From HGM11501 sp045123995 (GTDB lineage: Bacteria > Bacillota > Clostridia > CAKSNL01 > HGM11501), in the NCBI GenBank assembly GCA_045123995.1, contig JBGVKY010000001.1, positions 1-64,000 of the forward strand: a stretch of 64,000 nt of DNA, given 5' to 3'. This document shows, one piece after another, positions 18,913 to 26,393 of this stretch. The translations under genes and the position numbers were made by a program. The notes below the pieces were generated by a model. That model was not told the origin of the DNA and ran no database searches. It saw nothing but the letters and a program-made list of their open reading frames with translations. Position 1 is the first letter of the stretch, and each line of letters begins with the position of its first letter.

Positions 18913-18959
18913 TATTTTTTCACCTCCTATGTAATTTTTATATCAACAGGCATTGCCCG

Positions 18960-19199
18960 TTAATAAACGACAACAACAGCAGCACCCACATCAATTCCTG
19001 CGGCTCTGCCAAGTTCTTTCATTCCCGAAACCTCAACTGTCGGGATTTCGGTTTCCTTTAACTCTCCCTTTATTTCATTTATTAGTGTGGGAGCTGCGTC
19101 AAGAGCGATAAAGACTTTTTTCGCTTCACCGCTTCTTATCTTCTTTATAGACTGTTTAAGACCTACCGTCTTATTATCCGTCTTTAATTCGCTGAGCAT
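18960..19199 (-). CDS. L7Ae-family K-turn RNA-binding ribosomal protein (YbxF-like)
   Basis: 79 residues of the L7Ae/L30e/S12e/Gadd45 fold: VGLKQSIKKIRSGEAKKVFI (RNA-binding helix), ALDAAPTLINEI, and the hallmark IPTVEVSGMKELGRAAGIDV plus a hydrophobic end (GAAVVVVY). The B. subtilis counterpart YbxF binds kink-turn RNA and associates with ribosomes; its gene lies between rpoC and rpsL. Here it leads the str operon directly behind a strong promoter, and the rpoB/rpoC genes are not upstream. Start ATG with AAAAGGTG. Confidence 0.9.
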   Translation of the reverse strand: MLSELKTDNKTVGLKQSIKKIRSGEAKKVFIALDAAPTLINEIKGELKETEIPTVEVSGMKELGRAAGIDVGAAVVVVY

Positions 19200-19239
19200 T
19201 TTTAATCACCTTTTCCTGAACATACCCATACGAATATAC

Positions 19240-19268
19240 ATTCTAACATCCTTTTTTAAGTTTGTCAA
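19240..19268 (-). promoter_or_regulatory. sigma-A promoter for the str operon
   Basis: Minus strand TTGACA (19263-19268), 17-base spacer, TAGAAT (19240-19245). Transcription would start about 35 bases before the ybxF ATG. It lies directly after the stop codon of the glycosidase-like gene. It is the only strong promoter seen for the five translation genes down to the tuf terminator. Confidence 0.88.
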
Positions 19269-19275
19269 GCATTTT

Positions 19276-20637
19276 TTATCTTTTAAGGAAAATGATGCTC
19301 ATGGGATTTATGGTGAATTTTTTATTTCTTTCGCCTGTCTCTCTGTTTTCCCATTCGTCCTTAAGGTCTAAAACATAGGGCTCTGTTCCAAAGTTTGAAA
19401 CAACAAGATATTTATTTTCATTTACAAACATGGATGCGCACATTTTATCATGTATGGGAGATAAAATATCGTCGCATTCGGAAAGTTCTATATAAGCAAT
19501 ACTGTTCTCTTCAACCATGGGCTTATAAAGCTTCATAAAACGGCACCATCTGGGATATTCGTCCACGTCATCAGGAACCGAAGACCAGAGGCTGTATGTA
19601 TAGGGTCCTTCAGGATGGTCCTTCATATATTCCTTTACCTTCTTGTGGTGAACATAGTCGCCTGCAGGAATGTATGTTACGCCCTCTTCTTCAATTCCTG
19701 TTCCCATTAAAGGACGTCCTCTCTTAAGCAAGGGGAACTGCATAAAGGGTATGGTCTTTACATAATAAGCATCGGGGTGGTTGACATCCGCATACATAGC
19801 ATGCTCACAGGGAACTACATAAGGCTCGTGCTCTTTTCCTGCACCGATATCATCTGAATTTACGCACTCTCCAATCCATATATAGTCATAAACCTTATCT
19901 TTTACCGGAGGCTTGTTGTTTTTATCGCAATGGATTTTTACATAACCGCCTCTTTTCTTGAGTTCAATATATATTGTGCTGAGTAAATCCTCAAGATAAG
20001 GATCATAGGGCATATTAAGTGCCTTTAATTTATGTCCGTCTATACCCTTTTCCTTAAGTCTTGCTCTTTCAAGGTCGGCTCCGTCATAGCCCCAGTCGTT
20101 GAACATTCCGTCAAAGCCGTAGGTATCTATAGCGTTAAAAAGCTTTCTTAAAAGATACTCTTTCCATTCGGGATGTGCAGCATTACATTTCTTATAATGA
20201 AGATGCTCCCCGAAATATCCACCATCGCATATTGAATATTCTTCTTTATAATCAGGGTCTCTTGAATCAAAAAATCCCGTTGACGCATAAGCCAGAACCT
20301 TAAATCCCAAATCGTGAGCCAGCTTAACGAAATTTATAAGCCCCTGATGGTCATGTGATGAAAACTTATCTGCCCCAAGATGGCGGATTGCATCGTTCCA
20401 CTCCTCGTGAAGCTGTATAAGCTCAACTCCGTTTTCTTTCATGCTTTTTAAAAGGTTGTAGTCATACTCCGTAGGCTCAATAGAAAAACGCTTGGGATAG
20501 TCCCCAAGGTTATATACAGCCTGGCCGGGAAGATACTCTCCGATTCTGTGGCGGCGGAGATATTTTCTGTTACCTTCTTCAGATTCTTTAATGTTGTCAA
20601 TTCTCTTTTTTGTTTCTTCAACCGTTAAAAATCTCAT
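19276..20637 (-). CDS. TIM-barrel glycoside-hydrolase-like protein
   Basis: 453 residues, no signal peptide. I do not recognise the exact family. The layout is that of a beta/alpha barrel glycosidase-like protein: an N-terminal strand, then ENGVELIQLHEEWNDAIRHL, HDLGFKVLAYASTGFFDSRD, AIDTYGFDGMFNDWGYDGAD (candidate acidic catalytic or metal residues), GGYVKIHCDKNNKPPVKDKV and YDYIWIGECVN. The C-terminal 90 residues look like a beta domain (MFVNENKYLVVSNFGTEPYV) as in GH13/GHL proteins. It starts 30 bases after the lipoprotein gene and shares its promoter. A cytoplasmic enzyme acting on a sugar or sugar conjugate is plausible but unproven. Confidence 0.6.
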   Translation of the reverse strand: MRFLTVEETKKRIDNIKESEEGNRKYLRRHRIGEYLPGQAVYNLGDYPKRFSIEPTEYDYNLLKSMKENGVELIQLHEEWNDAIRHLGADKFSSHDHQGLINFVKLAHDLGFKVLAYASTGFFDSRDPDYKEEYSICDGGYFGEHLHYKKCNAAHPEWKEYLLRKLFNAIDTYGFDGMFNDWGYDGADLERARLKEKGIDGHKLKALNMPYDPYLEDLLSTIYIELKKRGGYVKIHCDKNNKPPVKDKVYDYIWIGECVNSDDIGAGKEHEPYVVPCEHAMYADVNHPDAYYVKTIPFMQFPLLKRGRPLMGTGIEEEGVTYIPAGDYVHHKKVKEYMKDHPEGPYTYSLWSSVPDDVDEYPRWCRFMKLYKPMVEENSIAYIELSECDDILSPIHDKMCASMFVNENKYLVVSNFGTEPYVLDLKDEWENRETGERNKKFTINPMSIIFLKR

Positions 20638-20667
20638 AGTATATCCCCCCTTAAATTAAACCCCTTT

Positions 20668-21063
20668 TTATTCTAATGCAAAGCTTTCGTCGTAGTTTAC
20701 ATATCTGAATTCCACATCAAAATTATCCGTAAGCTTCACAGAAGAAGCACCAACATCACTTAACTCGCCCTCATAATATAAGAGCCATCCCTCATCCATA
20801 GTTGATGCTATTCCTTCGAAATTGTCAAACATTCCGTTTTCAAAGGTATAGGGAATTCTGAATTCGGCACATCCGGTTATAACAGCATCAGCCGCAGTGG
20901 CATTTTTCTTTGACACAAAAACCTCAGAGTCTAAAATAATTTCTCCGGAAGGTCCCGTTATTAAAACCACTCCGAACAAGGGCTCGGATTTAAATACGCA
21001 ACCCGAAAAACACAAAGCAAGTAAAGCAGCCACCATTAAAACGGAAATAATCTTTTTAACCAT
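20668..21063 (-). CDS. DUF4430-like lipoprotein
   Basis: 131 residues. The N-terminus MVKKIISVLMVAALLALCFS followed by G-C is a lipoprotein signal with the lipid-bearing Cys at about residue 22. The mature part resembles DUF4430 (transcobalamin-like C-terminal fold): NATAADAVITGCAEF, an aromatic region FENGMFDNFEGIAST, GWLLYYEGELSDVG and a final strand DNFDVEFRYVNYDE. Such domains often form the ligand-contact part of secreted cobalamin or peptide-binding proteins, but many have unknown ligands. It heads a two-gene operon with the glycosidase-like gene, behind its own promoter. Confidence 0.72.
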   Translation of the reverse strand: MVKKIISVLMVAALLALCFSGCVFKSEPLFGVVLITGPSGEIILDSEVFVSKKNATAADAVITGCAEFRIPYTFENGMFDNFEGIASTMDEGWLLYYEGELSDVGASSVKLTDNFDVEFRYVNYDESFALE

Positions 21064-21105
21064 TACGAAAACTCCCTTCCGAAATTCATGTAGTCAAACA
21101 TAAAT

Positions 21106-21134
21106 ATTTTACCACAAATAAGTAATAAAGTCAA
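21106..21134 (-). promoter_or_regulatory. promoter for the DUF4430 lipoprotein operon
   Basis: Minus strand TTGACT (21129-21134), 17-base spacer, TAAAAT (21106-21111). It starts transcription about 35 bases before the lipoprotein ATG, in the divergent gap with the flippase gene. No equally good plus-strand promoter is visible in that gap. Confidence 0.75.
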
Positions 21135-21213
21135 TTATTTCATTGTATTATTTAAAAATAAGTTTTCTTAAAACCCAGCGTTCCAAAACCCTTGAAAGGA
21201 GCCTTTTTTTCTT

Positions 21214-22719
21214 ATGAAAAAATCATTTACCTATAACACATTTTTTATGATGGCAGCCAACATAATGACCAGGTTTTTAGGTTTTTTATACAGAATATTT
21301 CTGAGCAGATTTATAGGTGCCGAGGGTCTTGGACTTTTCGCCCTTATCTCCCCCATTTACGCCATATGCTGCTCTATAGTGGCTTCAGGTCTTCCGGTGG
21401 CTTCCATGAAAGACGTATCGGAGCATCTGGCAGAGAAAAACCGCTCTTCGGCTAAGGCCTCCACCTTATCTGCCCTTTTGCTGGTTTTAATAATTTCAGT
21501 TGTCCTTTGTGCCTTTATTTTACTTTTCGCTCCCTTTATAGCCTCCTTGCTCGGAGACGTGCGAACCCTCCCCTCTTTGTATATCCTGGCCTTTGCTGTT
21601 CTCATAACAGGCTTTGAAAACATATTGAAAAGCAGTTTCTACTCTGAAAACTCCGTGAAGATTCCTGCCGTAACCGAAATAGCAGAACAGCTTTTCAGAA
21701 TTTCTCTGGTTGTGCTCCTTTTAATTTACTATGCAGGAAACGATTTTACAAAGGGTGCTTTTATACTTACTTTCGGTATTTTTGCAGGTGAGGCACTGAG
21801 TCTTGTGATTTTACTCTCCTCTTATCTTAAAAGGACAAAAAATATCAAAGCAGGCAGTATAAAAAAGAGCTTTTCCCCCATTTTAAGCACCGCCGTTCCA
21901 GTTACCGCTTCAAAAACTTTGGAAACCCTTATTTCCTCGGCCTCGAACATTTTAATTCCCGCAATGTTTACCCTCTACGGCTTTTCCAAAACCGAGTCCC
22001 TTGAAATTTTAGGCGTCATATCAGGAATGGTTATGCCCCTTTTATTCTTACCTTCGGTTTTTTCAAACGCCCTTTCTGTTAATTTAGTTCCCTTTATTTC
22101 ATCAAACCTTGCCAATGGAAACATAGGTGCCGTCAAAAGGAAAACCGAAAAGATTTTATTTGCCACTTCTCTTTTTTCATTTCCTGCTTTTTTCGCTCTG
22201 GGTTCTTTTGCAAAGCCTATATCGGAAGTGTTTTTCAGAGACTCCAGAGTGGCACTATTTCTGCCGCTCATGTCATTAGGTGCAATTCTTGCCACTTTCA
22301 GACATATATTAACCTCAATAATGAACGCTGCATCTTTGGCAAAAAAAGCTTCCCTTTATTCTTTTACGGGTAATGTAATTTTCCTTCTGCTATCTTTGGT
22401 TTCAATTCCTTTTTCCGGAGCTTCAGGATATATTTTCTCTTATATCTTTTCCAATTTACTCCTTTTTATCCCATCTGTAAGGGCAGTATTTTCCGTTATT
22501 CCTCAAGATGCCGATATACTTAAAAATCTCACATTACCCATATTGCCCTCTTTAATTTCTTTCGTACCTGCCTTTTTCTTTTACGAAAGACTGTCTTTCT
22601 TCATTCCGCCCATTGTAAGCCTTTTAGTTTCCGCTTTTCTGGGCCTGTTTATTTACGTTTTCATGACTTTCTTTTTGCTCAGAAATAAAAAAATAATATT
22701 TTTCGCCAAAATAACTTGA
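21214..22719 (+). CDS. SpoVB-like polysaccharide/lipid flippase (MOP superfamily)
   Basis: 501 residues with about 14 membrane segments, the MATE/PST/MviN pattern. The N-terminus, TRFLGFLYRIFLSRFIGAEG followed by LGLFALISPIYAI, matches stage V sporulation protein B and related oligosaccharide flippases, which begin with a conserved helix and R-F-I-G-x-E-G-x-G-L. Later PSVFSNALSVNLVPFISSNL is the usual mid-protein motif. SpoVB proteins are needed for spore cortex; relatives flip lipid II or other lipid-linked sugars, so the role here may be cell wall or cortex. Ribosome site GAAAGGAG. The stop codon overlaps the rpsU promoter. Confidence 0.82.
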   Translation: MKKSFTYNTFFMMAANIMTRFLGFLYRIFLSRFIGAEGLGLFALISPIYAICCSIVASGLPVASMKDVSEHLAEKNRSSAKASTLSALLLVLIISVVLCAFILLFAPFIASLLGDVRTLPSLYILAFAVLITGFENILKSSFYSENSVKIPAVTEIAEQLFRISLVVLLLIYYAGNDFTKGAFILTFGIFAGEALSLVILLSSYLKRTKNIKAGSIKKSFSPILSTAVPVTASKTLETLISSASNILIPAMFTLYGFSKTESLEILGVISGMVMPLLFLPSVFSNALSVNLVPFISSNLANGNIGAVKRKTEKILFATSLFSFPAFFALGSFAKPISEVFFRDSRVALFLPLMSLGAILATFRHILTSIMNAASLAKKASLYSFTGNVIFLLLSLVSIPFSGASGYIFSYIFSNLLLFIPSVRAVFSVIPQDADILKNLTLPILPSLISFVPAFFFYERLSFFIPPIVSLLVSAFLGLFIYVFMTFFLLRNKKIIFFAKIT

Positions 22720-22744
22720 CTTAATAAAAAAAATAGGGTATAAT
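22716..22744 (+). promoter_or_regulatory. sigma-A promoter for rpsU
   Basis: TTGACT (22716-22721), 17-base spacer, TATAAT (22739-22744). The -35 hexamer overlaps the TGA stop of the flippase gene. The implied start near 22751 gives an 80-base structured leader before rpsU. Confidence 0.85.
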
Positions 22745-22765
22745 CTTTCTATCACTTTGTGAATC

Positions 22766-22819
22766 CCGCACATTTTCGTAGCAGATTTAAGTCTGCTGAT
22801 CCAAATTGCGGAGGGAGGG
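22766..22819 (+). promoter_or_regulatory. structured 5' leader of rpsU, possible translational operator
   Basis: The leader folds into an outer stem of CCGCA (22766-22770) with TGCGG (22807-22811), continued after a bulged C by ATTT (772-775) with AAAT (803-806), and an inner hairpin AGCAGA (780-785) with TCTGCT (792-797). The 3' arm of the outer stem runs straight into the AGGGAGGG ribosome site. This could let S21 or another factor control initiation. The pairing is seen directly; regulation is inferred. Confidence 0.45.
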
Positions 22820-22828
22820 ATATATACT

Positions 22829-23005
22829 ATGTCAGAAATCAGAGTTAAAGAAAACGAGTCATTGGATAGTGCGCTTCGTCGTTTTAAGCGTTCTTGCGCT
22901 AAGGCAGGAGTTATTTCCGAGGTTAGAAAGAGAGAACATTACGAAAAACCCAGTGTTAAACGTAAAAAGAAGTCCGAGGCTGCTCGCAAAAGAAAGTTTA
23001 TGTAA
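22829..23005 (+). CDS. rpsU: 30S ribosomal protein S21
   Basis: 58 residues: MSEIRVKENESLDSALRRFK, then RSCAKAGVISEVRKREHYEK and a highly basic tail ending in KRKKKSEAARKRKFM. This is the standard S21 pattern with the conserved E-x-L-D-x-A-L-R-R-F-K motif. S21 helps mRNA binding near the Shine-Dalgarno helix. It is monocistronic here, with its own promoter, a structured leader, a very strong AGGGAGGG site and a terminator downstream. A 222-base open frame overlapping it from 22806 is in another frame and is not coding. Confidence 0.98.
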   Translation: MSEIRVKENESLDSALRRFKRSCAKAGVISEVRKREHYEKPSVKRKKKSEAARKRKFM

Positions 23006-23065
23006 GAGCAAATCACCTTCGCTTTAATAACGCGGGTTTTACGAAAGCGATAATGACAAAAATTA

Positions 23066-23095
23066 AACTCGGGTGCAAAGCACCTGAGTTTTTTT
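23066..23095 (+). terminator. rho-independent terminator after rpsU
   Basis: An 11-bp stem AACTCGGGTGC (23066-23076) with GCACCTGAGTT (23080-23090), with a central G-T wobble, loop AAA, then a T-run to 23095. It lies 60 bases after the rpsU stop and just before the ung ribosome site. Confidence 0.9.
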
Positions 23096-23111
23096 CTTAG
23101 GAGTGTTTATT

Positions 23112-23786
23112 ATGGTAAAGCTTGGCAACGACTGGGACAATATAATCGGGAATGAATTTAACAAGGAATATTACTTAAAGCTCAGGGAATTTCTTAAAGA
23201 AGAATATGCAAAGGGCCCCGTATATCCCGATATGCATAACATTTTTTCCGCCCTTAAAACCACAAGCTATAAGGACGTTAAAATTGTTATTATCGGTCAG
23301 GACCCTTACCACGAACCGGGGCAAGCTCACGGTATGAGCTTTTCGGTGCTTCCCGGCGTGCCTGCTCCCCCGTCCCTTGGCAATATCTATAAGGAGCTTC
23401 GTGACGACCTGGGCTGCTATATTCCCAATAACGGCTATTTAATGGACTGGGCAAAGCAGGGCGTTTTATTACTTAACACTCTTTTAACCGTCCGTGAAGC
23501 TGCGCCTATGAGCCATAAGGGCAAGGGCTGGGAGATTTTTACCGACCGCATCATTTCCGCCCTGTCTGAAAGGGACGACCCCATAATTTTCCTCTTATGG
23601 GGCAAGCACGCCGAGTCCAAGGCAGAGCTTATTGATAAAAACAAGCACTATATCTTAACTGCGGCGCATCCTTCTCCCCTTTCTGCTTCCCGTGGCTTTA
23701 TGGGCTGCAAGCACTTTTCCAAGGCAAACGAAATTTTAATTTCCCTGGTAAAGTCCCCCATTGACTGGCAGATAAAGAATATATGA
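23112..23786 (+). CDS. ung: uracil-DNA glycosylase
   Basis: 224 residues. Family 1 UNG, which excises uracil from DNA. The start ATG at 23112 has TTAGGAG eight bases upstream; an upstream GTG at 23103 lies inside that site. Motifs: VKIVIIGQDPYHEPGQAHGM (the water-activating Asp and His region), FSVLPGVPAPPSLGNIYKEL (the P-P-S loop), GVLLLNTLLTVREA (uracil pocket Asn), FLLWGKHAESK and the minor-groove loop AAHPSPLSASRGFMGCKHFS with the catalytic His. It is a single gene between two terminators. The rpsU terminator precedes its ribosome site, and I see no clear promoter of its own. Confidence 0.97.
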   Translation: MVKLGNDWDNIIGNEFNKEYYLKLREFLKEEYAKGPVYPDMHNIFSALKTTSYKDVKIVIIGQDPYHEPGQAHGMSFSVLPGVPAPPSLGNIYKELRDDLGCYIPNNGYLMDWAKQGVLLLNTLLTVREAAPMSHKGKGWEIFTDRIISALSERDDPIIFLLWGKHAESKAELIDKNKHYILTAAHPSPLSASRGFMGCKHFSKANEILISLVKSPIDWQIKNI

Positions 23787-23820
23787 AAAACACGGAAGGC
23801 AAATGTCTTCCGTGTTTTTT
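23784..23820 (+). terminator. bidirectional terminator between ung and ackA
   Basis: A 13-bp perfect stem AAAAACACGGAAG (23786-23798) with CTTCCGTGTTTTT (23807-23819), with an eight-base loop. A- and T-runs on both sides let it work for ung (plus) and for ackA (minus, stop at 23832). Confidence 0.92.
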
Positions 23821-23831
23821 ATCGGGTAAAA

Positions 23832-25040
23832 TTATTTTACTAATTCGTATGTGTCTCTTGCAATCATAAGCTCTTCGTTTGTGGGGATAACCAGCATCTT
23901 AACGGTAGCTCCGTCTGCTGAGATGTCATTTTCGTCAGAGGTTCTGAATGCTTTCTTATTCTTCTCTTCGTCAACCTTTACGCCCATAAACTCAAGGTTC
24001 TTACCAACTCTCGCTCTGTACTGAGGATTGTTTTCACCGATACCGCCGGTAAATACGATAGCGTCAACGCCGCCCATTGCTGCAGCATAGCCGCCAACAT
24101 ACTTTGTAATCTGGTGGCAGAGCATGCTTTCGATAAGCTTATAACGTTCGTTTCCGTTTCTTGCGCCCTCTTCAATGTCACGGTTGTCGCTGGTTGTCTG
24201 AGATACACCCAGGATACCTGACTTCTTATTTAAGATAGTGTCAACTTCCTTAGCTGTAAGGCCTTCCTTTTCCATAATGAAAGGAATGATAGCAGGGTCG
24301 ATAGAGCCGGAACGTGTACCCATCATAAGACCGTCAAGAGGTGTAACACCCATGGTTGTATCAAAGGACTTACCGCCCTTTACAGCTGTGATGGAAGAAC
24401 CGTTGCCCAAGTGACAGGTTACGATGTTAATCTCTTCAGGCTTCTTTCCAAGCATCTCGGCAGCACGAGCTGTTACATAACGGTGGCTTGTGCCGTGGAA
24501 GCCGTAGCGACGAAGCTTATACTTTTCATAGTATTCGTAGGGAATTGCATAAAGATATGCAAAGTCGGGCATTGTCTGGTGGAAGCCTGTATCAAATACA
24601 CCAACCTGAGGAACGTCCTCGCCCATAATCTCTGTGCAAGCCTTGATACCTGTAAGGTTTGCAGGATTGTGTAAGGGGCTTAATTCCGAGCACTCCTTAA
24701 GAGCATCGATAATTTCGTCGTTTATGATAACGGAGCCGGAGAACTTCTCACCGCCGTGAACAACTCTGTGTCCTACTGCGTTGATTTCGCTCATAGAGGA
24801 AATTACGCCGTGGTCAGCATTGGTTAAAGCTTCGATAATAAGCTTTATACCGTCTCCGTGGTTAGCCATCTGAACGTCTACCTTATAGGTAATGTCCTTT
24901 GCGATGTTAACGTGTTTGAAGTTTCCTCCCTCGATACCGATTCTGTCGCACTGTCCTTTTGCAAGGAGTGTCTCATCTGTCATATCAATAAGCTGATATT
25001 TAATGGATGAGCTTCCTGCATTGATAACTAATACTTTCAT
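23832..25040 (-). CDS. ackA: acetate kinase
   Basis: 402 residues, standard length. Converts acetyl-phosphate and ADP to acetate and ATP, the main substrate-level ATP step of fermenting Clostridia. Motifs: VLVINAGSSSIKYQLID (adenosine-phosphate fold start), AVGHRVVHGGEKFSGSVIIN, VGVFDTGFHQTMP, LRRYGFHGTSHRYVTARA, VTCHLGNGSSITAV and VFTGGIGENNPQYRARV, including the catalytic His, Asp and Arg. Its 5' leader has an 8-bp AT-rich inverted repeat. It lies 260 bases downstream of pta, separated by tandem hairpin repeats that could uncouple the two genes, so pta-ackA may not be one simple operon here. Confidence 0.98.
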   Translation of the reverse strand: MKVLVINAGSSSIKYQLIDMTDETLLAKGQCDRIGIEGGNFKHVNIAKDITYKVDVQMANHGDGIKLIIEALTNADHGVISSMSEINAVGHRVVHGGEKFSGSVIINDEIIDALKECSELSPLHNPANLTGIKACTEIMGEDVPQVGVFDTGFHQTMPDFAYLYAIPYEYYEKYKLRRYGFHGTSHRYVTARAAEMLGKKPEEINIVTCHLGNGSSITAVKGGKSFDTTMGVTPLDGLMMGTRSGSIDPAIIPFIMEKEGLTAKEVDTILNKKSGILGVSQTTSDNRDIEEGARNGNERYKLIESMLCHQITKYVGGYAAAMGGVDAIVFTGGIGENNPQYRARVGKNLEFMGVKVDEEKNKKAFRTSDENDISADGATVKMLVIPTNEELMIARDTYELVK

Positions 25041-25060
25041 TCTTATAAATTCCTTTCTCT

Positions 25061-25080
25061 ATATTAAATTTGTTTAATAT
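25061..25080 (-). repeat. inverted repeat in the ackA leader
   Basis: ATATTAAA (25061-25068), TTTG, TTTAATAT (25073-25080): 8-bp perfect arms with a four-base loop, placed 20 bases before the ackA start, just upstream of its AAAGGA site. It may be an operator or a leader hairpin; AT-rich palindromes also arise by chance around -10 boxes. Confidence 0.4.
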
Positions 25081-25088
25081 ACTTGCCG

Positions 25089-25300
25089 AAAAAACGCTTA
25101 TTTGCGTTTTTCTTTTGTTTCAGCTTCGCTAAAATCCTTTTCGGATTTTTTAACGCTCCGCCGAATCCCGGCACAAAATTTCTTTGTTGTTTTCAAAAAA
25201 CGCTTATTCGCGTTTTTCTTATCTGTTCATCCGTTCTAAAATCCTTTTCGGATTTTTTCACGAACGGACGAATTCGAAATAAAATTTCTTTGTTGAAATT
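25089..25300. repeat. tandem pair of ~106-bp multi-hairpin repeats between ackA and pta
   Basis: Two copies, 25089-25194 and 25195-25300. Each contains the same elements in order: AAAAACGC/GCGTTTTT hairpin, AAAATCC/GGATTTTTT hairpin, and AAAATTTCTTTGTTG. Hairpins are conserved while flanks differ; the second copy extends the middle stem with CATCCGTTC pairing to GAACGGACG. T-runs follow hairpins on both strands, so they may act as partial terminators between pta and ackA. They fill the 260-base gap; no open frame is credible here. Confidence 0.75.
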
Positions 25301-26302
25301 TTATTTCTGAGCCTGTGCCTGAACACAGGTAATAGCGATAACGCCTACGATGTCGTCGGCGCTGCAGCCACGGGACAGGTCATTTATAGGCATTGCGATA
25401 CCCTGAGTGATGGGGCCGTAAGCCTCTGCCTTTGCAAGTCTCTGTACCAGTTTATAGCCGATGTTACCTGCATCTAAGTCAGGGAATACAAGTACGTTTG
25501 CCTTTCCTGCAACTTTAGAGCCGGGAGCCTTGGATTCACCAACGGAGGGAACGATTGCAGCGTCTAACTGAAGTTCGCCGTCAACGTTTAATTCCGGATG
25601 CTGTTCTTTAACGATTCTTGTTGCTTCAACTACCTTGTCAACGTCAGCGTGCTTTGCGCTTCCCTTTGTGGAGTGAGAAAGCATTGCAACTCTCGCTTCC
25701 TCCTCTACAAGAAGTTCAAAGGATTCAGCGGAGCAGGCAGCGATTGCTGCAAGCTTTTCGGGGTCGGGATTCTGCTCAAGACCGGAGTCAGCAAAAACGA
25801 ATGCTCCGTCTGCACCGTATTCGCAGTTAGGAACAACCATTAAGAAAAATGCGGATACAAGCTTTACGCCGGGCTTTGTCTTTATAATCTGAAGTGAGGG
25901 ACGAAGAGTGTTTGCAGTTGAGTGGCAGGCGCCGGATACAACACCGTCAGCATCGCCGGCCTTTACCATAAGGCAGGCATAATACATATAGTCGGAAAGA
26001 ACTGTTTCTTTTGCTTCTTCGTAGGTTACGCCCTTGGATTTACGAAGTTCAACAAAAAGGTTTAAGTACTCCTCTGTTTTTTCATAAGTAAAAGGATTGA
26101 TAATAGTTGCCTTTGACATATCAAGACCCTTGCTGTTTGCCTCAACTTCCTCGGGAGTACCGATAATGATAATATTGGCAATATCCTGCTTCAATACCTT
26201 TTCGGCTGCTTCAAAGGTTCTTCTGTCCATGGACTCGGGCAAAACGATTGTCTTTTTGTCTTTTTTCGCCCTTTCGATTGTTTTTTCAAGAAATGTGCTC
26301 AT
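25301..26302 (-). CDS. pta: phosphate acetyltransferase
   Basis: 333 residues, the short form lacking the N-terminal regulatory domains of E. coli Pta. Transfers acetyl from CoA to phosphate. Motifs: KKTIVLPESMDRRTFEAAEK, GDADGVVSGACHSTANTLRP, SAFFLMVVPNCEYGADGAFV with the nearby FADSGLEQNPD, VAMLSHSTKGSAKHADVDKV and VLVFPDLDAGNIGYKLVQRL. ATG start with AAGGAG. It is divergent from tmcAL across a 91-base AT-rich gap. Together with ackA it forms the acetyl-CoA to acetate route. Confidence 0.98.
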   Translation of the reverse strand: MSTFLEKTIERAKKDKKTIVLPESMDRRTFEAAEKVLKQDIANIIIIGTPEEVEANSKGLDMSKATIINPFTYEKTEEYLNLFVELRKSKGVTYEEAKETVLSDYMYYACLMVKAGDADGVVSGACHSTANTLRPSLQIIKTKPGVKLVSAFFLMVVPNCEYGADGAFVFADSGLEQNPDPEKLAAIAACSAESFELLVEEEARVAMLSHSTKGSAKHADVDKVVEATRIVKEQHPELNVDGELQLDAAIVPSVGESKAPGSKVAGKANVLVFPDLDAGNIGYKLVQRLAKAEAYGPITQGIAMPINDLSRGCSADDIVGVIAITCVQAQAQK

Positions 26303-26327
26303 TTTTTCTCCTTCTTTCAGAAAAATA

Positions 26328-26356
26328 TTGATTTTTAAAATATATTATATTAAAAT
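26328..26356 (+). promoter_or_regulatory. probable promoter for tmcAL
   Basis: TTGATT (26328-26333), 17-base spacer, TAAAAT (26351-26356), in the divergent pta-tmcAL gap. Many alternative AT-rich boxes are close, so the exact hexamers are uncertain. Confidence 0.5.
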
Positions 26357-26393
26357 AATAAGCAACTTAACTACCACGAAAGGAGCTTTTGTT

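Noticed and set aside
22806..23027. 73-codon frame over rpsU
   Set aside because: It is out of frame with S21, which has the family signature and the AGGGAGGG site.
26097..26393. Longer N-terminus for tmcAL
   Set aside because: The extra part is antisense to pta and the diagnostic start motif with its ribosome site is at 26394.
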